Source: Saccharopolyspora flava
GTDB lineage: Bacteria; Actinomycetota; Actinomycetes; Mycobacteriales; Pseudonocardiaceae
Assembly: GCF_900116135.1 (NCBI RefSeq)
Contig: NZ_FOZX01000005.1
Coordinates: 181,745-245,744, forward strand
Reading direction: 5' to 3'
Length of the DNA: 64,000 nucleotides
Under the pieces are notes generated by a model, which made no database searches, was not told where the DNA came from, and worked only from the letters and a program-made list of their open reading frames with translations. The translations under genes and the position numbers were made by a program. Positions 35,049 through 43,633 of this stretch are shown piece after piece (within the stretch, counting starts at the first letter, position 1; each line of letters starts with the position of its first letter).

Positions 35049-35606
35049 TCAGCTCTTCTTGACCGCGGAGATGTCGAGCTCGATGGTGATCTTCTCGCTG
35101 ACCAGCCAGCCACCGGTCTCCAGGGCCGCGTTCCAGGTCAGGCCCCAGTCCTTGCGGTTGACCTGCAGGCTGCCCTCGAACCCGACGCGGACGTCGCCGA
35201 ACGGGTCCTTGGCCTGGCCGGTGTACTCCAGGTCGAACTCGACCGGCTTGGAATTGCCCTTGATGTCGAGATCGCCGGTGACGGTGAACGTGCTCTCGTC
35301 CTTCGGGCGCACCGAGGTGGAGGTGAACACGATCTCCGGGTGGTTGTCGATGTCGAAGAAGTCGGCGGTGCGCAGGTGCTCGTCGCGCTGCTGCTGCCCG
35401 GTGTCGATGCTGGAGGTTTTCATCCGCGCGGTGCCGGAGGAGTTGGCCGGGTTCTCCGCGTCGACGTGGATCTGGCCCTCGACGTCGAGGAACTGCCCGC
35501 GCACCTTGGTCACCATCGCGTGCCGGGCCACGAATCCCAGCCGGGAGTGCGCCGGGTCGATGGTGTAGTCGCCGGTGAGCTGTCCGGGATCGGTCGCTTC
35601 GGTCAT
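35049..35606 (-). CDS. YceI-family lipid-binding-like protein
   Basis: A 185-residue lipocalin-like barrel of the YceI family, which binds isoprenoid chains in known members. Family segments are YTIDPAHSRLGFVARHAMVT, the FFDIDNHPEIVFTSTSVRP strand pair and LTWNAALETGGWLVSEKITI near the end. No signal peptide is present, so it is cytoplasmic, as in many actinobacterial members. The start is ATG at 35606. It diverges from the VIT1-type gene at 35763 and ends at a strong hairpin. Confidence 0.9.
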   Translation of the reverse strand: MTEATDPGQLTGDYTIDPAHSRLGFVARHAMVTKVRGQFLDVEGQIHVDAENPANSSGTARMKTSSIDTGQQQRDEHLRTADFFDIDNHPEIVFTSTSVRPKDESTFTVTGDLDIKGNSKPVEFDLEYTGQAKDPFGDVRVGFEGSLQVNRKDWGLTWNAALETGGWLVSEKITIELDISAVKKS

Positions 35607-35762
35607 TGCTCGTCGCTCCCTGGTCTTCCCACGGGGGTAGGGACAGCTCCGACTATGCCGTACAAGCTTCAACTACGCGTGCCGTCGGGCTCCCGGAGTC
35701 CGCTGGGCGGGAACCCGGCGAGTCGAGTGGTGACCGCGTGTCGGCGCTGCGAAGCTGCACGC

Positions 35763-36884
35763 GTGCAGGACAAGATCACCGACGGCCGTTCGATCCGGCG
35801 CTGGCGCCGCAGGCTCGCCGACGAGCGCGAGGAGGCGCGGGTCTACCGCAGCCTGGCGGCTCGCCGCAGCGGCGAGGAGCGCGAGATCCTCCTCGGGCTC
35901 GCCGAGGCCGAGGAGCGCCACGCCCGCTACTGGGAGGACCTGCTCGGCGAGGACGTCGGCCCGCACCGCCGCGGCCAGTTCCACATGCGCATCCTGGTGG
36001 CCCTGGCCCGCCGGTTCGGCTCGGTGTTCGTGCTGGCCCTGGCCCAGCGCGCGGAGAGCCACTCGCCGTACCGCTACGACCAGGACGTGCCGGCCTCGAT
36101 GGCCGCCGACGAGCGCATCCACGAGGAGGTCGTGCGCGCCCTGGCCGCCCGGGGCCGCGCCCGCGTGTCGGGTTCGTTCCGCGCGGCGGTCTTCGGCGCC
36201 AACGACGGCCTGGTCAGCAACCTCGCCCTCGTCCTGGGCGTCATCGGAGGAAGCCTGCCCACCGAGGCGGTGCTGCTCACCGGCCTGGCCGGTCTGCTCG
36301 CCGGTGCCCTGTCGATGGGCGCGGGGGAGTACATCTCGGTCCGCTCGCAGCGCGAGCTGCTGGCCGCGGCCGCCCCGGACCCGCGCGCCCGCGCCGTCGT
36401 CCCGGACCTCGACGTCGACGCCAACGAGCTCGCGCTGGTCTACCGCGCCCGGGGCATGGAGGAGGACGAGGCCCAGCGCCGCGCCGACGCGCTGCTGCGG
36501 AAGTTCCAGCTCAACCTCTCCCACCCGCGCGAGGACCCCGCCTCCGAGCCCGCCCAGCCCAGCGGCGGGGAGGCTGCGCCGGAGGTCCCCGACGACCACG
36601 AGGTGGTGGGCACGGGCGCGAAGGCCGCGGTGTCGAGCTTCGTGTTCTTCGCCTCCGGCGCCCTGGTCCCGGTCCTGCCGTTCGCGGTCGGCCTGAGCGG
36701 CGGTCTGGCCGTGCTGGTCGCGATCGTCCTGGTCGGCCTCGCGCTGATGCTCACCGGCGCCACCGTCGGCGTCCTGTCCGGAGCCGCTCCGCTGCCGCGC
36801 GCCCTCCGCCAACTCGCCATCGGCCTCGGCGCAGCGGGCGTCACCTACCTCCTCGGCCTCCTCTTCGGCGCCACGGTCGGCTGA
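35763..36884 (+). CDS. Ferritin-like domain fused to VIT1/CCC1 transporter
   Basis: A 373-residue fusion. Residues about 10-140 are a rubrerythrin-like domain with carboxylate/His clusters (LGLAEAEERHARYWEDLL and AADERIHEEVVRALAARG). Residues about 145-373 form a VIT1/CCC1 divalent-metal transporter (FRAAVFGANDGLVSNLALVL, GALSMGAGEYISVRSQRELL) with five membrane helices. It is thus a membrane-bound ferritin-like protein that probably exports or sequesters Fe or Mn. The GTG at 35763 is taken as start; the ribosome site is weak. It diverges from yceI and is followed by the methyltransferase pair. Confidence 0.88.
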   Translation: MQDKITDGRSIRRWRRRLADEREEARVYRSLAARRSGEEREILLGLAEAEERHARYWEDLLGEDVGPHRRGQFHMRILVALARRFGSVFVLALAQRAESHSPYRYDQDVPASMAADERIHEEVVRALAARGRARVSGSFRAAVFGANDGLVSNLALVLGVIGGSLPTEAVLLTGLAGLLAGALSMGAGEYISVRSQRELLAAAAPDPRARAVVPDLDVDANELALVYRARGMEEDEAQRRADALLRKFQLNLSHPREDPASEPAQPSGGEAAPEVPDDHEVVGTGAKAAVSSFVFFASGALVPVLPFAVGLSGGLAVLVAIVLVGLALMLTGATVGVLSGAAPLPRALRQLAIGLGAAGVTYLLGLLFGATVG

Positions 36885-36927
36885 CCGACGAAGGCGCGGT
36901 GAAAGGTCCTGGCCGGACGCTGGGGGC

Positions 36928-37710
36928 ATGAGGACGCAGCGGTACTTCTTCGACATGTCGGAGGAAGCCGAGTTCCACCGCCTGCACCGGCAGGCTCAGG
37001 TGTGGGACCGGCTGACGTTCCGCAGACTCGACGAGATCGGGGTCGCGGAGGGCTGGCGCTGCCTGGAGGTCGGCGCGGGGAGCGGAACCGTGGTGCGGTG
37101 GCTCGCCGATCGCGTCGGTCCCACGGGCCACGTCGTGGCCGCCGACCGCGCGCCGAAGTGGCTGCCCACGAACGTCGGGCCCCACCTCGAGGTCCGCGAG
37201 CTCGACATCAACACCGACCCGCTGGGCGAGCCGGTCCACGATCTGATCACCGCGCGCATGATGGTGGCCCACCAGCCCGAGCCGGAACTCGTGCTGCGCA
37301 AGCTCGCCGCCGCGCTGGCACCAGGTGGGCGGCTGCTCGTCGAGGAAGCCGACCTCACCACGTTGCCTTCCGTGCCGCAGGACGACACCTGGAGTGCGGC
37401 GGCTACCGCGATGAGCGAGCTCCTCGTGCAGGAGGGAGTGAATCCCTACCTCGGGCCGAAGCTGCAGGGGATGTTCGCCGAGGCGGGCCTGGTCGACATC
37501 GACGCGGAAGCCGTCGCGTTCCCCCGGCGGATGCCGGACATCCCCGCTTGGCAGGACAGCTTCATCGAACTCCGCGACCGCCTCATCGACGCCGGCCTCG
37601 CGACCGCCGAGCAGATCGACGACGTCATCGCTCGCTTCGACGACCCGGACTGCGACCTGGTCGTGCACGGCCCGACGATGCACTCGGTGGTGGGCACGAA
37701 GCCGGGCTGA
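36928..37710 (+). CDS. Class I SAM-dependent methyltransferase (tandem copy 1)
   Basis: A 260-residue methyltransferase. SAM-binding motif I is WRCLEVGAGSGTVVRWLADR; motif post-I has a D/E at VVAADRAPKWL; the GGRLLVEEADL strand is motif III. The C-terminal part carries GMFAEAGLVDIDAEAVAFPR. It is about 70% identical by eye to the next gene, and the upstream GTGAAAGGTCCTGGCCGGAC and first codons are shared, so this is a tandem duplication. The ATG at 36928 directly follows GGGGGC rather than a normal AGGAGG. Substrate unknown. Confidence 0.85.
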   Translation: MRTQRYFFDMSEEAEFHRLHRQAQVWDRLTFRRLDEIGVAEGWRCLEVGAGSGTVVRWLADRVGPTGHVVAADRAPKWLPTNVGPHLEVRELDINTDPLGEPVHDLITARMMVAHQPEPELVLRKLAAALAPGGRLLVEEADLTTLPSVPQDDTWSAAATAMSELLVQEGVNPYLGPKLQGMFAEAGLVDIDAEAVAFPRRMPDIPAWQDSFIELRDRLIDAGLATAEQIDDVIARFDDPDCDLVVHGPTMHSVVGTKPG

Positions 37711-37753
37711 CCGGCGAAGGTCCTGTGAAAGGTCCTGGCCGGACGCTGGGGGC

Positions 37754-38554
37754 ATGAGGACGCAGCGGTACTTCTTCGACACCTCGGAGGAAGCCGAGTT
37801 CGGTCGTCTGCAGCGGCAGGCCGAAGTGTGGGATCGGCTGACGTTCCGCAGGCTCGAGGAGATCGGGGTGGGGGAGGGCTGGCGCTGCCTGGAGGTCGGT
37901 GCGGGGAGCGGAACCGTGGTGCGGTGGCTCGTGGACCGGGTCGGGGCGACCGGACGCGTGGTGGCGACGGATCTCGTGCCGAAGTGGGTGCGGGCCATCG
38001 AGGCGCCCAACCTGGAAGTGCTGGAGCACGACCTCGTCGCGGATCCGCTCGAGGACTCGGCCCACGACCTCATCCACGTCCGCATGGTGCTCTTCCACCT
38101 GCCCGAGAAGCAGGCCGTGCTGCGCAAGCTCGTCGACGCGGTGGTGCCGGGCGGCCGACTGCTCGTCGAGGACTACGACATGCGCACCTTGCCGCACAGC
38201 ACTCCACCGGACGAGACCTGGCGCGTGGTCGGGGAAGCTCCGGTGAAGCTCGCCGAGCGGATCGGCCTCGACCCGGAACTGGGGCGACGGCTGCCGGGGA
38301 TGTTCGCCGAGGCGGGTCTGGTCGACATCGATGCCGAAGCCGTCGCGTTCCCCAGGCGGATGCCGGACATCCCGGCGTGGCAGACGCAGTTCGTCGAACT
38401 CCGCGACCGGCTCATCGACGCCGGCCTGGTGACCGCCGAGCAGGTGGACGACGTCATCGCTCGCTTCGACGATCCGGACTGCGACCTGGTGGTGCACGGC
38501 CCGACGATGCACTCGGTGGTGGGGACGAAGCCGGGTGGGTCCGCGGGTCGGTGA
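37754..38554 (+). CDS. Class I SAM-dependent methyltransferase (tandem copy 2)
   Basis: A 266-residue paralogue of the preceding protein with the same motifs (WRCLEVGAGSGTVVRWLVDR, PGGRLLVEDYDM, GMFAEAGLVDIDAEAVAFPR). The central segment (residues about 70-180) has diverged most: VVATDLVPKWVRAIEAPNLE replaces the copy 1 sequence and ARMMVAHQPE becomes VRMVLFHLPEK. It starts 826 bp after copy 1. The gap of 43 bp repeats the upstream element of copy 1, so each copy may keep its own promoter. Divergence of the substrate region suggests different acceptors. Confidence 0.85.
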   Translation: MRTQRYFFDTSEEAEFGRLQRQAEVWDRLTFRRLEEIGVGEGWRCLEVGAGSGTVVRWLVDRVGATGRVVATDLVPKWVRAIEAPNLEVLEHDLVADPLEDSAHDLIHVRMVLFHLPEKQAVLRKLVDAVVPGGRLLVEDYDMRTLPHSTPPDETWRVVGEAPVKLAERIGLDPELGRRLPGMFAEAGLVDIDAEAVAFPRRMPDIPAWQTQFVELRDRLIDAGLVTAEQVDDVIARFDDPDCDLVVHGPTMHSVVGTKPGGSAGR

Positions 38555-38568
38555 GTGCCCGCGGACCC
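38537..38568. terminator. Hairpin between convergent genes
   Basis: An 11-bp stem GGGTCCGCGGG/CCCGCGGACCC with a 10-nt loop. It overlaps the last codons of methyltransferase copy 2 and ends 7 bp before the stop of the opposing aldo/keto reductase, so it can serve both. Confidence 0.7.
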
Positions 38569-38575
38569 GCGTCGG

Positions 38576-39559
38576 TCAGCGGTCCAGCCTGGACATGCCC
38601 TCCGGCTGGTAGCGCTCGCCCTCGGCCGCTCCGGGCGGGAACTGGGCCGACAGCTCCGCGACCAGGTCCTGGCCGAGGTTGACGCTCGCGGCCTCGAGGT
38701 TGGCGCGGACGCGCTCCAGGCGGCGGCTGCCCGGGATCGGGACGATGTCCTCGCCCTGGGCCAGCAGCCACGCCAGCGCCAGCTGCGCCGGGGTGATGCC
38801 GAGGGACTCGGCGTGCTCGCGCAGCGGCCGGGTCAGCTCGATGTTGCGCCGCAGGCTCTCCTCCTCGAAGCGCGGGTAGCGCTTCGCCCGCACCTCCAGG
38901 TTCTCCACGTCGGAGGTGCTGGAGAACGCGCCCGTGAGCACCCCGCGACCCAGCGGCGAGTACGCCACCAGGCTCACGCCCAGCTCGCGGGTCGTCGGCA
39001 GCAGGTCGTCCTCGGGTTCGCGGGTGAACAGCGAGTACTCCTGCTGGACCGCGGTGATCGGGTGCACGGTGTGCGCGCGGCGCAGCGTCGCCGCGCTGAC
39101 CTCCGAGAGGCCGACGTGGCGGATCTTGCCCTGACCGACCAGCTCGCCCATCGCACCGACGGTGTCCTCGATGGGCGTGGTCTTGTCCAACCGGTGCAGG
39201 TAGTAGAGATCGATGTGGTCGGTGCCCAGCCGCGACAGGCTGGCGTCCACCGCCTGCCGGATGTAGTCGGGCTTGCCGCCGCCGGTCTCCTTGTCGGCGC
39301 CGAACTTGGTGGCCAGCACGACCTCGTCGCGCCGCCGGGCCAGCGGGCCGCTGATGAGCTTCTCGTTGTGGCCGTTGCCGTAGACGTCGGCGGTGTCGAG
39401 GAAGTTCACGCCGAGGTCGAGCAGCTGCTCCAGCAGCCGCGTCGACTCGGCGTCGTCGGCGTCGCCGTAGACCCCGGACAGGCCCATCGCGCCGTAGCCG
39501 ATGGCACTGACCTCGGGGCCGCTGCGGCCGAGCCGGCGGCGTGGGAGAGCGTCGGACAC
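38576..39559 (-). CDS. Aldo/keto reductase
   Basis: A 327-residue NADPH-dependent reductase of the AKR superfamily (YajO/AKR13-like). The catalytic tetrad is visible: Asp and Tyr in NFLDTADVYGNGHNEKL, Lys in VLATKFGAD and His in DLYYLHRLDK. The NADP-binding end IVPIPGSRRLERVRANLEA is intact. The start is GTG at 39559 with GAGGAG upstream. It is convergent with the methyltransferase pair and shares its direction with the GNAT gene. It probably reduces aldehydes or quinones; the substrate is unknown. Confidence 0.92.
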   Translation of the reverse strand: MSDALPRRRLGRSGPEVSAIGYGAMGLSGVYGDADDAESTRLLEQLLDLGVNFLDTADVYGNGHNEKLISGPLARRRDEVVLATKFGADKETGGGKPDYIRQAVDASLSRLGTDHIDLYYLHRLDKTTPIEDTVGAMGELVGQGKIRHVGLSEVSAATLRRAHTVHPITAVQQEYSLFTREPEDDLLPTTRELGVSLVAYSPLGRGVLTGAFSSTSDVENLEVRAKRYPRFEEESLRRNIELTRPLREHAESLGITPAQLALAWLLAQGEDIVPIPGSRRLERVRANLEAASVNLGQDLVAELSAQFPPGAAEGERYQPEGMSRLDR

Positions 39560-39647
39560 GAGATCGACTCCTCATCGCGTGTGGATTGGTGGTGCACGGC
39601 CAGCCTAGACCCGGTCGTGAGCAATGCTCACGATCCGGGAGACGGGC

Positions 39648-39959
39648 TCAGAGCTCGAAGTCGGCGCGGCGCTCGGCCGGGACGAGGTCGAGGTAGTCGG
39701 GGTGCTTGCCGATCCAGCCGCGCACGTACGGGCAGAACGGCAGGACCGCCAGCTCCCGGCCGCGCACCTCGTCCAGCGCCGCCCGCACCAGCTTGCCCGC
39801 CAGGCCCTGGCCGCTGAACTCCTCGCCGATCTCGGTGTGGGTGAACGAGATCTGGCCCGGCTTGAGCTTGTACTCGGCGAACCCGGCGAGCGCGCCGTCC
39901 ACGCGGATCTCGAACCGGTTCGCGTCGGGGTTGTCCTTGACCTCGGGCTCGGTGCTCAC
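39648..39959 (-). CDS. Small GNAT-family N-acetyltransferase (YidJ/GCN5-related)
   Basis: A 103-residue acetyltransferase of the short GNAT type. The acetyl-CoA pyrophosphate loop is GEEFSGQGLAGKLVRAALDE, preceded by the strand QISFTHTEI. The C-terminal LPFCPYVRGWIGKHPDYLDL is typical of this subfamily. The GTG at 39959 has GGAG six bases upstream. It is divergent from the pirin gene at 40034 with a 74-bp gap that is A+T rich near 39985-39997, a probable promoter. Confidence 0.88.
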   Translation of the reverse strand: MSTEPEVKDNPDANRFEIRVDGALAGFAEYKLKPGQISFTHTEIGEEFSGQGLAGKLVRAALDEVRGRELAVLPFCPYVRGWIGKHPDYLDLVPAERRADFEL

Positions 39960-40033
39960 GGCGTGCTCCCGTCGATAGATGACCTTTCAACCAATATTGT
40001 GCACGCACGTCACCGATGGAGGAGGCTGAGCAC

Positions 40034-41026
40034 GTGAGCAACGTCGAGAACCAACCGGATGAGCTCCGCTGCGGAGGCGTGGCCACCCGGGCGCCCGAAC
40101 CCGAGCTGCTGCAGCCGCGGGAGGTCCCGCTCGGCGGGCCTCGGGCGATGCTCGTCGGCCGGACCCTGCCCAACCGCGACCGCCGGATGGTCGGGGCCTG
40201 GTGCTTCACCGACTTCTACGGCCCCGCCGACATCACCGGCCAGGACGGGATGCAGGTCTCGCCGCACCCGCACACCGGGCTGCAGACCGTCAGCTGGCTG
40301 CTCGACGGGCAGGTGCTGCACCGCGACAGCCTCGGCAACGTCCAGCTCATCGAACCCGGGCAGCTGAACCTGATGACCGCGGGCCGCGGCATCTCGCACT
40401 CCGAGGAATCCCCGGTCGACCACTCGGCGATCCTGCACGGCGTCCAGCTGTGGGTCGCGCTGCCCGCCGAGCAGCGCGGCGTCGACCCGCACTTCGAGCA
40501 CCACGGCGACCTGCCGGTCATCACCACCCCGGAGGGCACCGCGACGGTGCTGATGGGCTCGCTGCTCGGCGGCACGTCCCCGGCCAAGACCTACACCCCG
40601 CTCGTCGGCGCGGAACTGCTGATCAACCCGGGGCAGGCCATGCGCGTCCCGGTCGAGGCCGGGTTCGAGCACGCGGTGCTGGCGCTGTCGGACATCACGG
40701 TCAACGGGCGCGAGGTCGCCACCGGCGACATGCTCTACGTCGGGATGGGCTGCGACGACGTGACGATCGGCTCGTCCGGCGAGGGCCGGGCGATGCTGCT
40801 CGGCGGTGAGCCGTTCGAGGAGGAGATCGTCATGTGGTGGAACTTCGTCGGGCGCACCCACGACGAGGTCGCCGGAGCCCGCGCCGAGTGGGAGAGGGGG
40901 CGCGAGGAGGCCGACGAGCAGGGGCGTTTCGGCGTCGTGCACGGCTACCACTCGCCCGCGCTGCCCGCGCCGGCCCTGCCGAACGCGGCGCTGCGGGCTC
41001 GCGGGCGCACCCGCAACCCGTCCTGA
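40034..41026 (+). CDS. Pirin-family protein
   Basis: A 330-residue bicupin. The N-terminal cupin carries the metal-binding residues in VSPHPHTGLQTVSWLL and AGRGISHSEES. The C-terminal cupin is less conserved (NPGQAMRVPVEAGFEHAVLA) and ends in MWWNFVGRTHDEVAGARAEW, a standard pirin signature. Members act as Fe-dependent quercetinases or as regulators of metabolism. The GTG at 40034 is chosen for the GGAGGAGG site; an ATG at 40016 lies before it. It is divergent from the GNAT gene. Confidence 0.9.
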   Translation: MSNVENQPDELRCGGVATRAPEPELLQPREVPLGGPRAMLVGRTLPNRDRRMVGAWCFTDFYGPADITGQDGMQVSPHPHTGLQTVSWLLDGQVLHRDSLGNVQLIEPGQLNLMTAGRGISHSEESPVDHSAILHGVQLWVALPAEQRGVDPHFEHHGDLPVITTPEGTATVLMGSLLGGTSPAKTYTPLVGAELLINPGQAMRVPVEAGFEHAVLALSDITVNGREVATGDMLYVGMGCDDVTIGSSGEGRAMLLGGEPFEEEIVMWWNFVGRTHDEVAGARAEWERGREEADEQGRFGVVHGYHSPALPAPALPNAALRARGRTRNPS

Positions 41027-41104
41027 ACCACCGGCTCGTGGCCGGGTCGAGGCGGGCGGCGTAGAGTTTTGAAGCGAAACTGTTCTAGTGAAAGGAGCAC
41101 TTTG

Positions 41105-42109
41105 ATGAGCAAGGGTCTGGAGATCCGCCTCGCGTCCCGCCCGCAGGGTCTGCCGACGATGGACAACTTCGACGTCGTCGAGGTGGAGGCTCCGCAGCCG
41201 GGCGAGGGTGAACTGCTCGTGCGCAACCTCGTCATGAGCGTCGACCCCTACATGCGGGGCCGGATGAACGACGCCAAGTCCTACGTCCCGCCCTTCAAGC
41301 TCGGCGAGGCGCTGCAGGGCGGCGCCGTCGGCGAGGTCGTGACCAGCAACGTCGAGGGCTACCAGCCCGGTGACCTCGTGCTGCACATGTTCGGCTGGCG
41401 CGACTACGCCGTCGTCCCGGCCCAGCACGCCACCAAGGTCGACGCCAACATCGCCTCCCCGAACGCCTACCTCTACGTGCTCGGGATGCCGGGCATGACC
41501 GCCTACGCGGGCCTGGTGGACGTCGCCGAGCAGAAGGAGGGCGACGTCGTGTTCGTCTCCGGCGCGGCGGGCGCGGTCGGCTCGCTGGTCGGCCAGATCG
41601 CCAAGCTGCGCGGGGCCAAGAAGGTCATCGGCTCCGCCGGGTCGCCGGAGAAGGTCAAGTACCTGCTCGACGAGGGCGGCTTCGACGCCGCCTTCGACTA
41701 CCACGACGGGCCGGTCCGCGAGCAGCTCGCCAAGGCCGCCCCGGAGGGCATCGACGTCTACTTCGACAACGTCGGTGGCGAGCACCTGGAAGCGGCGATC
41801 TCGGCGTTCAACGACTTCGGCCGGGCGGCCGAGTGCGGGATGATCTCGCAGTACAACAACGAGACCCCGCAGCCCGGCCCGCACAACATGATGATGATCG
41901 TGCAGAAGCGCCTGAAGATCCAGGGCTTCATCGTGGGCGACCACTCGCACCTCAAGGACCAGTTCTTCAACGAGGTCGGCGGCTGGCTGAACGAGGGCAA
42001 GATCAACTACCGGGAGACCGTCGTGGAGGGCCTGCGCAACGCCCCCGACGCGTTCCTGGGCCTGATGCGCGGCGACAACACCGGCAAGATGCTGGTCAAG
42101 ATCGCGTGA
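41105..42109 (+). CDS. NADP-dependent oxidoreductase, zinc-free MDR (CurA/leukotriene B4 dehydrogenase-like)
   Basis: A 334-residue medium-chain reductase. The N-terminal MSVDPYMRGRMNDAKSYVPP is a hallmark of the CurA/LTB4DH branch, and the nucleotide fold shows VFVSGAAGAVGSLVGQIAKL, FDAAFDYHDGP and VYFDNVGGEHLEAAI. It reduces double bonds of alpha,beta-unsaturated ketones with NADPH. The ATG at 41105 has an excellent GAAAGGAG site seven bases upstream. Its stop is directly followed by the last base of the convergent SDR gene (42109/42110). Confidence 0.92.
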   Translation: MSKGLEIRLASRPQGLPTMDNFDVVEVEAPQPGEGELLVRNLVMSVDPYMRGRMNDAKSYVPPFKLGEALQGGAVGEVVTSNVEGYQPGDLVLHMFGWRDYAVVPAQHATKVDANIASPNAYLYVLGMPGMTAYAGLVDVAEQKEGDVVFVSGAAGAVGSLVGQIAKLRGAKKVIGSAGSPEKVKYLLDEGGFDAAFDYHDGPVREQLAKAAPEGIDVYFDNVGGEHLEAAISAFNDFGRAAECGMISQYNNETPQPGPHNMMMIVQKRLKIQGFIVGDHSHLKDQFFNEVGGWLNEGKINYRETVVEGLRNAPDAFLGLMRGDNTGKMLVKIA

Positions 42110-42916
42110 TCACCGCCCCTGGGCGGGGTGGGCGTGCAACCACTCCGCCCAGGTGGTGCGGCCGTGCCGGTCGTTCGGGCACGTCAGGTCGGACGCGATG
42201 CGCCGCAGCCGCTTCGGCACCGGAACGCCAACGGCGCGCGGCCGGATCCCGCGCAGCCGACTCCAGGTCGTCATCGCCTCGTCCAGCGTCAGCACCTCGG
42301 GGCCGCCGAAATCGGGACGGCGCCCCATCGGCCCGTCGGTGACGCAGCCGGCCAGGTGATCGGCGAAGTCCCGGTCGTCGACCGGCTGCGTCGGCAGCGA
42401 CCGCGGCAGCGGCAGGACGGGAAACCGCGCGGCACGACCGAGCATCCGGTCCAGCAGCCAGTGGAACTGGGTGGCCCGCGCGATCGACCACGGCACGTCG
42501 GAGACGCTGACCAGCTCCTCCGCGGTGTGCTTGAGCCGCAGGTAGGGCATCGCCGGGCGGTCCACGCCCACGATCGAGACGTGCACGAAGTGCTCCACGC
42601 GCGCCGCCGCCGCGGCCTCCAGCAGCCGCGAGGTGCCGTCGACGTCGACCTCCGGCGGGCTGCGCCACAGGTCCGCCGGGTGCGGGAAACCGCGCTGCGC
42701 CATCGGCGAGAACGTCGCCGCGTGCACCACGGTCCGGGCCCCGTCGACGAGCTCGTCCACACCGGACCCGGTCGCCAGATCTCCCGGCACCCACTGGATT
42801 TCGGGATCCGTTCCCGGGTGGCGGGTCAGCACCCGCACCCGGTGCGTCGGCTTGAGCAGCCGCACCAGCTGGCGCCCCAGGTGGCCGGTGCCACCGGTGA
42901 TCGCGACCGTGTCCAT
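42110..42916 (-). CDS. NAD(P)H-binding atypical SDR (NmrA-like)
   Basis: A 268-residue protein of the atypical short-chain dehydrogenase group. The glycine-rich motif is at the start: VAITGGTGHLGRQLVRLLKP. The segment VEHFVHVSIVGVDRPAMPYL followed by RLKHTAEELV replaces the classical YxxxK with Y-x3-K (YLRLK), and WSIARATQFHWLLDRML is typical. The ATG at 42916 has GGAGG eight bases upstream. The stop abuts that of the convergent MDR gene with no spacer. It may be a sensor or an enzyme of redox metabolism. Confidence 0.85.
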   Translation of the reverse strand: MDTVAITGGTGHLGRQLVRLLKPTHRVRVLTRHPGTDPEIQWVPGDLATGSGVDELVDGARTVVHAATFSPMAQRGFPHPADLWRSPPEVDVDGTSRLLEAAAAARVEHFVHVSIVGVDRPAMPYLRLKHTAEELVSVSDVPWSIARATQFHWLLDRMLGRAARFPVLPLPRSLPTQPVDDRDFADHLAGCVTDGPMGRRPDFGGPEVLTLDEAMTTWSRLRGIRPRAVGVPVPKRLRRIASDLTCPNDRHGRTTWAEWLHAHPAQGR

Positions 42917-42971
42917 GCCCGCCACCTCCGGGATCGACGATCCCACCGGTGCGCGGCTCCCGCGAGCGGCG

Positions 42972-43595
42972 TCAGCGCCCCAGCAGCGGGTCGGTCAGCC
43001 CCTGGACCACGTCGCCGACCAGCGGCAGCAGGACCGGCTGCGGCTCGCTCGTCTCGCTCGGCTGCGTCGTCTCGCTCGGTTCCGAGGTCTGCGTGGGCTC
43101 GGAGGTCTGGCTGGGCTCGGAGGTCTGGGTGGGTTCCGAGGTCTGGGTCGGCTCGGAAGTCTGCGTGGGTTCCGAAGTCCGGGTCGGCTCGGAGGTCTGC
43201 GTCGGCTCCGAGGTCCGGGTGGGCTCGCTGGTCTCGGTCGTCGACGTCGGCGCGGAACGGCGCGTCGTCTCCTCGCGGGTCGAGCCCGCGGCGGGCTCGG
43301 GCGCGGCCTGCGGGGTGGTCAGCGCGGGCGGCGCGGCCGGGGTCGGAGTGGGCTCGACCAGCTGCGGCAGGTACTGCCGGGTCGGGGCCGCGGCGTGCGC
43401 GCGCACGGCGTTGGCCGGCTCGGGCATCGCGGCGTCCTGCGCGCGCGTCTGCGAGTAGTGCGCGCTGGTGGCGGCGAGGACCGCCAGCACGGCCGCGGTG
43501 GTGTACCCGAGCACGGGTGCGGTGAAGCGCCACGCGGCGCCACGACGATGACGCCCTCGCCCGGCCCGCGCCAACGACGACCTGCCCACTGCCAC
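42972..43595 (-). CDS. Membrane-anchored Thr/Ser/Pro-rich protein with hexapeptide repeats
   Basis: A 207-residue protein. A basic N-terminus (HRRGAAWRF) and one hydrophobic helix (LGYTTAAVLAVLAATSAH) suggest a signal anchor. After a Pro/Ala-rich stretch, residues about 122-186 consist of some 11 tandem copies of TSEPTQ/TSEPTR and variants, encoded by an 18-bp repeat (43038-43232). A short non-repeat tail follows (LLPLVGDVVQGLTDPLLGR). Such stalks are often O-glycosylated and span the cell wall. No family is recognised. The start is GTG at 43595; a 15-bp motif lies 39 bp upstream. Confidence 0.7.
   Translation of the reverse strand: MAVGRSSLARAGRGRHRRGAAWRFTAPVLGYTTAAVLAVLAATSAHYSQTRAQDAAMPEPANAVRAHAAAPTRQYLPQLVEPTPTPAAPPALTTPQAAPEPAAGSTREETTRRSAPTSTTETSEPTRTSEPTQTSEPTRTSEPTQTSEPTQTSEPTQTSEPSQTSEPTQTSEPSETTQPSETSEPQPVLLPLVGDVVQGLTDPLLGR
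43038..43232. repeat. 18-bp coding tandem repeat (hexapeptide TSEPTQ)
   Basis: About 11 copies of an 18-bp unit inside the Thr/Ser/Pro-rich gene. The first units alternate R and Q at position six; the last three are degenerate (TSEPSE, TTQPSE, TSEPQP). Identical third bases among the central copies suggest recent slippage-type expansion. Confidence 0.85.
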
Positions 43596-43633
43596 TCACC
43601 CCACTGTCGGATGATCCATTTCGACCACAGTCC

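Noticed and set aside
43038..43232. 18-bp repeat as a CRISPR or intergenic array
   Set aside because: The period is a multiple of three and lies in frame inside a supported gene.
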